From Bacteroidota bacterium (GTDB taxonomy: Bacteria > Bacteroidota > Kryptoniia > Kryptoniales > JAKASW01), in assembly GCA_021785235.1 (NCBI GenBank), contig JAJYGB010000393.1, positions 1 through 5,781 of the forward strand: 5,781 nt of DNA. The letters run 5' to 3'. The position numbers and the translations under genes were made by a program. Below, one piece after another: positions 1 through 5,412 of this stretch. The notes below the pieces were generated by a model, which saw only the letters and a list, made by a program, of their open reading frames with translations, was not told the origin of the DNA and did not search any database. How positions within the stretch are numbered: position 1 is the stretch's first letter; each line of letters begins with the position of its first letter.

Positions 1-1
1 T

Positions 2-1336
2 ACTTCAACGGCATCTTTCAGGTTCGGTGAGGAGGACTTCCTGAATGTGGCAAAGGGCTATTACGGCCAATTCAAATACGCGAACAACACCGAGTTCAGA
101 CCGCTCATCCGCACGGAATTCGGATTCAATTTGGGGAATCACCTCACTCTCTATACGGACGCGACCGTCAACCAGACATTAAAAGATGATACTCTTTATT
201 CGGGGTCTACCAAGTTTGGCCTCGACGCGCTCAATCAACAGTCATATATCGAGTATTCGAGCCGTTATCTTGACTTCACTTTCGGGCGGGACTACCTCTC
301 GTGGGGATATGGAAATGGCGGGGGACCGATCGTCTCGACTTCTGCCGGACCGCTTGATCTGGCTTCACTTTTCATTAAGACAAAGGTCATGAAGGCGAAT
401 TGGTTTGTGGCTCAACTGAATCAAATGCCGGAGTTCACACCCGACACAAGCAGTTATATGCCGTTCCCTACCGTCGGAGTCCCCGACCCTTTGGCAAACA
501 GGTATTATACCGGTTCGCGCATCGAATTCAATATAAATGACAAAGTCTTCGCGGGCGTATTTCAATCCGCGATGTTCGGTGGCCCGAGCGCGCCCATCGA
601 TCTGACATTAATCAATCCGATGCGCGCGCTGTACGAAACAAAGGTGAACAACCATATAAACAATGCCGATGTCAACGTCGGGTTGGACCTCAGCGTATTC
701 TGGCCGAAGAACTATAACCTGTACTGCGACTTCATGATCTCCGACTATCAGGTGGACCATAAAACAAAAGGAGATTTGAAACCTAACCCGTTTGCCTTCG
801 ACGTCGGCCTCCGTGCTACAAACCTTTTATCCGGGTTCGGGCTGAGCGGAACCGATGGGGATTTACAATTCAATGCCGTGTCAAACCGCAACTACAACGA
901 TTACAACTGGTCGAGTTACCTTAAGGTCATGCAGGGCAACTACCCGATAGCTTATCCTTACGGAAACGATTTCTGGGATATCGATCTCCAGTTATCACAA
1001 TGGCTCACATACGATTGGAAAGTTAGCGCTGAAGCCTTGCATCTTGAACATGGGAGCTACAACATTTCTAGTCCGTACACTATGCCATGGCTGACCGATC
1101 CGAACGTGACTGTGCAGACCGGCTATAGCGAGCCATTCCCTTACGGAGTCGACCAGATAGAAGACATGCTTAAGGCATCCGCGATGTACCAACCGTGTCC
1201 ATCTCTTTACGGGAAAGCGTCTTTGATTTACTCCCAGTTTCACAATTACAAATATTCGTTCGGCTTGAATAGAGGCGTGTTGTCCTTCGAACTTACTTTC
1301 TATTATGATTTTACCGCGAACATTCCATTCAGCTGA
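2..1336 (+). CDS. Wzi-like outer-membrane beta-barrel protein (5'-partial)
   Basis: The reading frame is open to the left edge, so the gene began upstream. The GTG at 47 is an internal valine: the 15 codons before it continue without a stop and no ribosome-binding site precedes it. The visible 444 residues are rich in alternating aromatic/polar strands typical of an outer-membrane beta-barrel. Near visible residues 95-108 is a GRDYLSWGYGNGGG stretch, followed by a segment with PLDLASL. This resembles the conserved 'GRD..-W-G-G' core of the capsule-assembly Wzi family, whose Escherichia member is a surface lectin anchoring capsule polysaccharide. Wzi-family proteins are usually about 450-500 residues, so mainly the signal peptide and first strands are missing. 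The C-terminus ends in an aromatic-rich strand (FELTFYYDF) followed by a short tail rather than a terminal Phe. The Wzi assignment is by motif resemblance; outer-membrane barrel is safer than a capsule role, as no capsule genes are visible. Confidence 0.66.
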   Translation, partial: TSTASFRFGEEDFLNVAKGYYGQFKYANNTEFRPLIRTEFGFNLGNHLTLYTDATVNQTLKDDTLYSGSTKFGLDALNQQSYIEYSSRYLDFTFGRDYLSWGYGNGGGPIVSTSAGPLDLASLFIKTKVMKANWFVAQLNQMPEFTPDTSSYMPFPTVGVPDPLANRYYTGSRIEFNINDKVFAGVFQSAMFGGPSAPIDLTLINPMRALYETKVNNHINNADVNVGLDLSVFWPKNYNLYCDFMISDYQVDHKTKGDLKPNPFAFDVGLRATNLLSGFGLSGTDGDLQFNAVSNRNYNDYNWSSYLKVMQGNYPIAYPYGNDFWDIDLQLSQWLTYDWKVSAEALHLEHGSYNISSPYTMPWLTDPNVTVQTGYSEPFPYGVDQIEDMLKASAMYQPCPSLYGKASLIYSQFHNYKYSFGLNRGVLSFELTFYYDFTANIPFS

Positions 1337-1454
1337 GATTTCGTGAAGCGCGCCCGGAACTGGTTGCCGTCCCTGCCAGAGAGATGGAACTATTGCCGGC
1401 CGGTAAAACATTCATTAAGAGTATTGTTAACCCGATCTCTCTAGCATGTTACTT
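1337..1454. other. Convergent intergenic spacer without a clear terminator
   Basis: This short spacer lies between two genes that end toward each other. It holds an 8-bp palindrome CCGGCCGG at 1396-1403 and an 8-bp inverted repeat (AGAGAGAT at 1378-1385, ATCTCTCT at 1435-1442) with a loop of about 49 bases. Neither is followed by a T-tract on either strand, so I cannot call a canonical intrinsic terminator, although the position is where a bidirectional one would be expected. Confidence 0.3.
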
Positions 1455-2729
1455 TCAGAGGTGGATCGAGAGATGCATGGTGGCAACAAGCGCGTTCCGG
1501 TACGTTCCGCCGGGATGAGCTATATACTGAAGGTCCGGCATGATCGATCCCCATCTGAATACTTTGAACGCGTAGAAAGTTTCGACGGCGAGCTCGAAAT
1601 TGTAGGGCAAGTCTGCCTCGGGGGCGACGGCAGCATATTGTGCGGTTAGGCCCGCAATATCCGCGGGCCTGATTGCGAGTGGACCAATCCAGGTTATCCC
1701 GGCGCCGAAATGCTCATAAACAGGGTTGATTGTCTGCTGGGTAAGTCCATATTCGAAAAACGACTGAACCTTTCTGCCGCCATCGCTGGCCAAAATCGTC
1801 TGATCAAGCATCGCGTAGAGTCCCCCTGTCCCTGTCTGCGACAAGTTATCCAGCCGTTGAAATGTGCCGTTGTGGCCCCAGAAGCCGAGCTTGAAATTTC
1901 CAGGGAATGGCAGGATAGAGCTTCGCCGCCAGATGTACCCAGATTCGAGTATGAAGAAGCCGCCATATTTGCTGAGTTGGTTGTACTCTGGCCCGCCGCT
2001 GAGATCGCCGAATTTGTCGGACATGTTCGCGTAAAAGGCTCCTGCGCTTACATAGAATGAACTGGTCGGGGTGAAAAACAAATTTACGGCAGGCATTGGA
2101 TCGGGGGTAGTAGGGAAGACGAAGACGGTGGGCGTGACCTGTGTCGAGCTATTCAGAAACGGAAGGCCGTAGTCGATCACGCTGAATTCCGTATTGGCGT
2201 CGATCTTGCCGACCTTGACGCGAAGCAGGTTATTGAAAAGCACCTGCTGGTACCAGAACTCGAACAGCTGAAGATAAGGCGGCGAGTTCAGTTTATCGAA
2301 TACCTGGAGGTCTCCAGTGATCGCGTTAGAGGGATCCTCGCCAGCGTGGTCCTCAAGATCAGCGTAAAGCTTTCCGCCCGAAATGCCGACAAGCCTTCCA
2401 GCATCGAGTCCGACGCTCAAGTCAATCGTGGACCCGCCTACCACTTCCCTGCTTCTCAAGCCACCCATGAAGTTATTGAAACCTTCAAGCACAATGGAGC
2501 CGCGGAGTGAAATCCCTTCTTGGGCAAGATTGCTGCGAGCCCCTCCCCAATTTCCAGTGGCTTCATCTACAAAAGACGGCAACTTCCTGGTCGATAACGA
2601 CCACGGATATTCAATCGATCCATCCTGAAGGTTATCGCCGGAAGAGAGCGTACCAGCCTTCGCCTGCCATGTCGAAATGACAAGTGAAAGGATTGTTAAA
2701 CATACGCATATCCGCGCTCGATATTTCAG
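1455..2729 (-). CDS. OprB-family carbohydrate-selective porin
   Basis: This is an outer-membrane beta-barrel porin for passive sugar uptake. With a CTG start at 2729 the protein is 424 residues. Residues 1-25 form a signal peptide: basic KYRAR, hydrophobic CVCLTILSLVIS, and an AKA cleavage site before G26. Residues 58-65 are TGNWGGAR, followed by an L-x-x-x-G pattern, the N-terminal hallmark of OprB (known family motif 'GdWgGaR..L...Gi'). The C-terminal HPGGTYRNALVATMHLSIHL matches the closing strands of the family (a P-G-G then A-L-V signature). The frame extends up to a stop at 2784-2786 but has no ATG, GTG or TTG upstream of the TTG at 2582; that TTG would remove the signal peptide and cannot be the true start. 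CTG 2729 has GGAG 5 bases and GAGGAG 10 bases upstream; an ATT at 2759 is the alternative. The gene is divergent from the PadR gene and convergent with the Wzi-like gene. Family is secure; substrate is unknown. Confidence 0.85.
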   Translation of the reverse strand: MKYRARICVCLTILSLVISTWQAKAGTLSSGDNLQDGSIEYPWSLSTRKLPSFVDEATGNWGGARSNLAQEGISLRGSIVLEGFNNFMGGLRSREVVGGSTIDLSVGLDAGRLVGISGGKLYADLEDHAGEDPSNAITGDLQVFDKLNSPPYLQLFEFWYQQVLFNNLLRVKVGKIDANTEFSVIDYGLPFLNSSTQVTPTVFVFPTTPDPMPAVNLFFTPTSSFYVSAGAFYANMSDKFGDLSGGPEYNQLSKYGGFFILESGYIWRRSSILPFPGNFKLGFWGHNGTFQRLDNLSQTGTGGLYAMLDQTILASDGGRKVQSFFEYGLTQQTINPVYEHFGAGITWIGPLAIRPADIAGLTAQYAAVAPEADLPYNFELAVETFYAFKVFRWGSIMPDLQYIAHPGGTYRNALVATMHLSIHL

Positions 2730-2734
2730 GAATA

Positions 2735-2745
2735 CTCCACTCCTC
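2735..2745 (-). promoter_or_regulatory. Ribosome-binding site of the porin, supporting a CTG start
   Basis: On the minus strand this reads GAGGAGTGGAG, a strong purine-rich Shine-Dalgarno region. Its proximal GGAG ends 5 bases before CTG 2729 and its distal GAGGAG 10 bases before it. It sits exactly where a start is needed to give a 25-residue signal peptide. This is the main reason for preferring CTG over ATT 2759. Confidence 0.5.
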
Positions 2746-2750
2746 GTACT

Positions 2751-2820
2751 GGAACGAATCTCTATTACTCCACGTTCTGGTATCTATATTCGATAACGAC
2801 AACCGATGACGAATCGTTCC
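2751..2820. promoter_or_regulatory. Divergent control region with an imperfect inverted repeat
   Basis: The space between the divergent porin and PadR genes carries GGAACGAATC at 2751-2760 and GAATCGTTCC at 2811-2820. They are inverted copies matching at 9 of 10 positions, with a 50-base gap. An autoregulated PadR protein would be expected to bind a dyad here, so this is a candidate operator, but the spacing is wide for one dimer. I could not place convincing -35/-10 boxes for either gene in this region. Confidence 0.3.
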
Positions 2821-2852
2821 GTTCATTGGAAGTCCCATGCAGAAGTACCTGG

Positions 2853-2857
2853 AAGGA
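2853..2857 (+). promoter_or_regulatory. Ribosome-binding site that fixes the PadR TTG start
   Basis: AAGGA lies 7 bases before the TTG at 2865. The next in-frame candidate upstream, TTG 2826, has no comparable site and would add 13 residues foreign to PadR N-termini. Confidence 0.6.
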
Positions 2858-2864
2858 TATAAAC

Positions 2865-3176
2865 TTGGATGACCTGTTACTGAAGGATCTATTGCTCGGC
2901 TTCGTCAAGCTTCTTATCCTTCACCACGCAAATGAATCCCCAATTTTCGGTCAGGAATTTCGGGACGAACTCAAACGCCATGGCTACGAAATGTCATTCG
3001 GGACACTCTACCCCACGTTTCATTCCATGGTGGAGAGCGGTTATCTGAAGATGGAGAAGAGGAACGTTGGCGGGAAGATAAGGAAGTATTATTCCATCAC
3101 TACCAAGGGGAAACACGTCCTCAAGGAAGGCAAGATCAAAGCGAAGGAGTTGACAAACAAGTTATTGGAAGAATGA
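2865..3176 (+). CDS. PadR-family transcriptional regulator
   Basis: This is a small DNA-binding repressor of 103 residues, a usual length for the minimal PadR subfamily. The winged helix-turn-helix occupies about residues 8-80. It includes the FVKLLILHHANESPIFG first helix and turn (13-29), the diagnostic SFGTLYPTFHSM (44-55; family pattern S.GTLYP.L..L), and a basic wing EKRNVGGKIRKYY (64-76) leading into a TTKG turn. Residues 81-103 form a lysine-rich helix expected to dimerise; there is no larger C-terminal domain. PadR proteins generally repress neighbouring genes and are released by small ligands or stress. Candidate targets are the divergent porin, itself, and the cupredoxin gene 162 bases downstream on the same strand. 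The effector cannot be read from the sequence. The family call is firm; the targets are inference from gene order. Confidence 0.9.
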   Translation: MDDLLLKDLLLGFVKLLILHHANESPIFGQEFRDELKRHGYEMSFGTLYPTFHSMVESGYLKMEKRNVGGKIRKYYSITTKGKHVLKEGKIKAKELTNKLLEE

Positions 3177-3264
3177 CATGGAGTTCGCGGGACCCGAGGA
3201 GAGAAATGTTATAACCGGTTTTTCGAAGCAAGGCGTCGAGTTCTCTCCATTACAAGGCGCTCAC

Positions 3265-3286
3265 CGCGGCGACACGCGTCGCCGTG
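3265..3286 (+). repeat. GC-rich hairpin between the PadR and cupredoxin genes
   Basis: CGGCGAC (3267-3273) pairs perfectly with GTCGCCG (3278-3284) around the loop ACGC. A G-U pair and one C-G pair extend it to 9 bp as RNA. It is followed by TTGATC and not by a T-run, so it is a poor intrinsic terminator. It could attenuate read-through from the PadR gene, stabilise a processed mRNA end, or be a protein-binding dyad 53 bases upstream of the cupredoxin start. Confidence 0.4.
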
Positions 3287-3338
3287 TTGATCAGTAAACT
3301 TGATTATAAACAGACATCCGAAACGAAAGGATCTGATC

Positions 3339-3869
3339 ATGAGTAGCTTAACCAAGCAAATCTTTATTATCGCTTCATTGATGATCGTTGGACTTATCAC
3401 CGTAAGTCTCCCAATTACCGCGGAGGCGAAGAAGTCAATGGGTTCAAAAATAGGACCGAGTCTTTGGCCGGACGCAGCCGCTTCAAAGATCGTGAGCCTG
3501 GCAAGGACGGGAATGTCCGAGGCGAGCATTTTGGTCCAGACGCAACGCGTGGCGGTTAAAGAGACCGGCCCGAAGGTCACTGTTGCCAAGTTCGGGGAGG
3601 TCTACGATTGGTCGCCAGCTTTCTTTGCCGTCCATCAAAATGAGCCAACGCAAATCAAGTTCTGGAACCTTCAGCCGGATGACTACCACACATTTGAACT
3701 GATGAGCCCAGAAGGCAAGGTATTGATGAACCTGGTGCTCCCGCCGTTGTCTCACAAATCATATGTGTTTACCTTTCACGAGCAAGGGCTTTACAAATTC
3801 ATTTGCCCAATACACCAGCCCGACATGAACGGCCAAATTCTTGTGCTCCCGTCGGCGCGGCGAGGTTAA
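3339..3869 (+). CDS. Secreted cupredoxin (type-1 copper protein)
   Basis: ATG 3339 has AAAGGA (3326-3331) 7 bases upstream, so it is preferred over an upstream in-frame TTG at 3300. The protein has 176 residues. Residues 1-30 are a signal peptide (TKQ, then a long hydrophobic run, ending AEA before KKS), so it acts in the periplasm or outside the cell. Residues 31-77 are a linker or N-terminal extension without a recognised domain. Residues 78-172 form the cupredoxin beta-sandwich. The type-1 copper ligands are visible as His117 (DDYHTF) and Cys156, His159 and Met163 (FICPIHQPDM). The His-to-Cys spacing of 39 and C-x2-H loop resemble amicyanin/plastocyanin types. Such proteins shuttle single electrons or hold copper. 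No oxidase, nitrite reductase or copper pump lies beside it to name the partner. It follows the PadR gene on the same strand and may be under its control. Confidence 0.85.
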   Translation: MSSLTKQIFIIASLMIVGLITVSLPITAEAKKSMGSKIGPSLWPDAAASKIVSLARTGMSEASILVQTQRVAVKETGPKVTVAKFGEVYDWSPAFFAVHQNEPTQIKFWNLQPDDYHTFELMSPEGKVLMNLVLPPLSHKSYVFTFHEQGLYKFICPIHQPDMNGQILVLPSARRG

Positions 3870-3975
3870 GCGTATCGGCGCACTGAAGCGAGGGTTTCCA
3901 TTTTAGGTATTCGAGAGGCTCCCGGTCGAAAACGGACATCGCACGAAATATGGCGTCTCTCCAGCGCTTTGATGC
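3870..3975. other. Convergent spacer, nothing recognised
   Basis: This stretch separates the ends of the cupredoxin gene and the minus-strand paralogue pair. TTCGA and TCGAA, 11 bases apart near 3909-3929, are the only dyad noticed. No stem followed by a T-tract was found. Confidence 0.3.
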
Positions 3976-4329
3976 TTAACCTTGTCTTTCCGTGTACCAC
4001 GCCTCCAAAAACCCCCTGTCGGCTAGTGACGACATAATGCTGTCTGCCAGCGCGGCGATCTTCCAGCTTTCCAGATCGCATTCTGGTACATTCTCGAACG
4101 AGGTGTTGCCAAGGTATGTCTTAATGCAATCGGCAAGCGCGCCCTCCGCGGCGAACCTGAACGAACCTTCCACGATCTTCGCCGTCATGGAATGGACAAC
4201 TGAGGGAGCGTCAACGTCGCACCAGCGATGACGATCGACTTCAGCTTCATCATAGAGCCGGAATGTGATGCGGTACTCGTCTACAGCGGTCCGCACCACG
4301 TTCTGAATTTCAGCGGAATAATTTGTCAT
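3976..4329 (-). CDS. Small uncharacterised protein A (paralogue of protein B)
   Basis: This is a 117-residue protein I do not recognise. It has no signal peptide or membrane segment and is probably cytoplasmic. The first half (1-60) looks beta-rich (EYRITFRLYDEAEV, MTAKIVEGSFRF); the second half (63-105) is mainly helical. It aligns without gaps to its upstream neighbour over positions 1-102, with 18 identities: M1, Y4, I8, Q9, R13, Y19, T22, F23, R24, D32, G55, F57, L65, C68, W89, A95, D96 and L102. The ATG overlaps the neighbour's TGA in an ATGA, and AAGGAG lies 9 bases upstream, so it is translationally coupled to protein B. The sequence has several Cys (37, 68, 84) but no metal-binding pattern. 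A real gene is likely because of the paralogy and coupling; function is unknown. Confidence 0.75.
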   Translation of the reverse strand: MTNYSAEIQNVVRTAVDEYRITFRLYDEAEVDRHRWCDVDAPSVVHSMTAKIVEGSFRFAAEGALADCIKTYLGNTSFENVPECDLESWKIAALADSIMSSLADRGFLEAWYTERQG

Positions 4330-4712
4330 TGGTCATCGCTCCTTCTCTGTTCGATAAAGGCCTCGATCTCCTTCCAGCTCCTCGGGCTCAAAGTCATGTC
4401 CTCGCGAAGCCGGTCGAACATCTCGTCGGCGATCTTCCCGACGATCCACTTTCTGTAAACATCCTTTCCCAGAAGAGCGGCGTCCGGGTACTCTTCGAGC
4501 AGCCCCAGGCATTCGTCCAGCTTCTCGTCCGGCACGGCGGTGAAGCCACCGTCTCGCAGCCTGATCTCCGCCTCGAACATATGCGGCCCCGGCGCAGCCA
4601 CCTCCATTTCCTCCTCATCTTCCGTACCAACTACATGAACCCTGAATGTCAGTTTGTAGACATTCCGTCTCAGTCTCGTGATACTCTGAATCACCCCGCA
4701 GTATTCAGCCAT
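4326..4712 (-). CDS. Small uncharacterised acidic protein B (paralogue of protein A)
   Basis: This 128-residue protein is the first gene of the two-gene unit. The ATG at 4712 is preceded by AAGGAG 9 bases upstream. It has no signal peptide or membrane helix. An N-terminal half with predicted strands (YKLTFRVHVV at 19-28, an acidic TEDEEEME loop at 30-37, FEAEIRLRDGGF at 46-57) is followed by helices (DEKLDECLGLLEEY at 62-75, KWIVGKIADEMFDRL at 88-102, SWKEIEAFIEQRR at 112-124). The last helix is an extension relative to protein A. Conserved positions shared with A cluster at the N-terminal Y-x3-IQ-x3-R and TFR, at L65/C68 and at W89/AD95-96, suggesting the same fold. I recognise no family. 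The two products may form a heteromer, since coupled paralogues often do, but this is inference. Confidence 0.78.
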   Translation of the reverse strand: MAEYCGVIQSITRLRRNVYKLTFRVHVVGTEDEEEMEVAAPGPHMFEAEIRLRDGGFTAVPDEKLDECLGLLEEYPDAALLGKDVYRKWIVGKIADEMFDRLREDMTLSPRSWKEIEAFIEQRRSDDQ

Positions 4713-4779
4713 TTGATGATTCTCCTTTTTACGACAGATATATAGCCCGGATGAGCGCGGAGAATCGTATCATTGGATG

Positions 4780-4808
4780 ATAATAAAACTATGCGGTGTC
4801 TCCATCAA
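4780..4808 (-). promoter_or_regulatory. Sigma70-like promoter for the paralogue pair
   Basis: On the minus strand TTGATG (4808-4803) and TATTAT (4785-4780) are separated by exactly 17 bases, about 67 bases upstream of the protein B start. A small dyad, TATCAT-TGG-ATGATA (4768-4782 as read on the plus strand), overlaps the -10 and presumed start site and could be an operator. Confidence 0.5.
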
Positions 4809-4821
4809 TTTGGGACATTTC

Positions 4822-5010
4822 TTAATACATTACTTTCTCCGGTAAGCCAATTTGGCGGAGCTTTCGGAAGACCGGATCGCCCTTCGGGAGGGAATCGCAA
4901 GCCTTGATAACGAGAATCGTTAGCTCAACTTTTCCCGAGCCGAAGCGACTATAGCGTAAGTTGAGTTTACCCGAGGAACGATTTTCAAATACTGGCCTCG
5001 CCATGCATAC
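4822..5010 (-). pseudogene. Possible remnant of a four-helix-bundle (S23/IVP-like) gene
   Basis: The minus-strand frame contains MARPVFEN near its start and then ELTILVIKACDSLPKGD followed by KLRQIGL. The order resembles the first helices of small four-helix-bundle proteins related to 23S rRNA intervening-sequence proteins (pattern F-E-x-L..., hydrophobic helix, LPK or FPK, then a Q-[IL]-R-R-A helix). The frame stops soon after, before the expected S-I-P-x-N-I-A-E-G segment, and the segment between 'FEN' and 'ELTI' does not fit. No ribosome-binding site was found. This could be a decayed gene or chance resemblance; I lean only slightly to the former. Confidence 0.18.
4924..4965. repeat. Short inverted repeat CTCAACTT / AAGTTGAG
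   Basis: CTCAACTT (4924-4931) and AAGTTGAG (4958-4965) are perfect 8-bp inverted copies around a 26-base loop. The right arm overlaps one arm of the more distant 11-bp repeat. No function is evident. Confidence 0.3.
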
Positions 5011-5356
5011 ACTAAACATAACGTTCCGCACCGATCCCCACGATTCGATAAACTCCCGATGTCACTTCCCGACTATGGATTGGTCCCGTAGCGCTATGGC
5101 GGATTACTATCGAGCAACGGCGGCCCAAGAAGGCAGCAACACGTTTTCCGGCGAACGACACTTTCGAATGGAGACAAGCGAAAGCATTTACGAGTGGTGA
5201 GAATCGATGAGACTTGCCTTTTGCAAATTGATTTTCTAATATTGCGGCAGGTTAGACCCCGGCACGGAATTGGTTCATGGATGAAAATGGATAACTATCG
5301 CACATAGGTGGCAATTACGGCGAGCCTCAAGAGACAACGATAGGTGTAAACTCAAC
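4960..5356. repeat. Widely spaced 11-bp inverted repeat
   Basis: GTTGAGTTTAC at 4960-4970 recurs as its exact reverse complement, GTAAACTCAAC, at 5346-5356. The arms bracket about 375 bases that lack a gene, as the ends of a small non-autonomous element would. However, I see no target-site duplication outside the arms and the match does not extend, so a mobile-element origin is weakly supported. Confidence 0.25.
5214..5242 (+). promoter_or_regulatory. Sigma70-like promoter candidate for the GH2 gene
   Basis: TTGCCT (5214-5219) and TAATAT (5237-5242) are separated by 17 bases, pointing toward the GH2 gene whose start is 171 bases further on. The long implied leader is a weakness; no operator or riboswitch-like structure was recognised in it. 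Confidence 0.4.
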
Positions 5357-5412
5357 CAGGTACAATCAAGACGGCGTTGTAAGGACAATTTGGCTGAAGG
5401 GAAAGGACAAAC

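Larger units (their letters stand above)
4713..5412. other. Long intergenic region (700 bases) without a convincing intact gene
   Basis: Both strands contain short open frames. The plus-strand frame 4961-5200 has no ribosome-binding site, no recognisable family and an irregular composition; the minus-strand frame ending at 4822 may be a gene remnant (separate entry). The region holds the leftward promoter of the paralogue pair, an 11-bp inverted repeat (4960-4970 and 5346-5356) and a rightward promoter candidate at 5214. It may be an eroded former gene or insertion. Confidence 0.5.

Noticed and set aside
995..1411. Minus-strand open frame of 138 codons
   Set aside because: It is antisense to the Wzi-like gene, with no family resemblance and a poor start context.
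1378..1442. Inverted repeat AGAGAGAT / ATCTCTCT as a bidirectional terminator between convergent genes
   Set aside because: The stem is only 8 bp with a loop of about 49 bases and no T-tract. This is insufficient for a terminator call.
2632..2838. Minus-strand open frame of 68 codons with in-frame ATGs near the porin start
   Set aside because: It is in a different frame from the porin and crosses its signal-peptide region. It has no signal peptide of its own, so it neither supplies the porin start nor looks like a gene.
3289..3339. Two TGATCA sites upstream of the cupredoxin gene as a paired operator
   Set aside because: Six-base palindromes of this kind recur by chance and the flanking bases do not match.
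4323..4745. Plus-strand open frame of 140 codons
   Set aside because: It is antisense to the protein B gene, which is supported by paralogy, coupling and a Shine-Dalgarno site.
4961..5200. Plus-strand open frame of 79 codons
   Set aside because: It has a TTG start, no ribosome-binding site for it or for the internal ATG at 5003, no recognisable family, and no sensible secondary-structure pattern.
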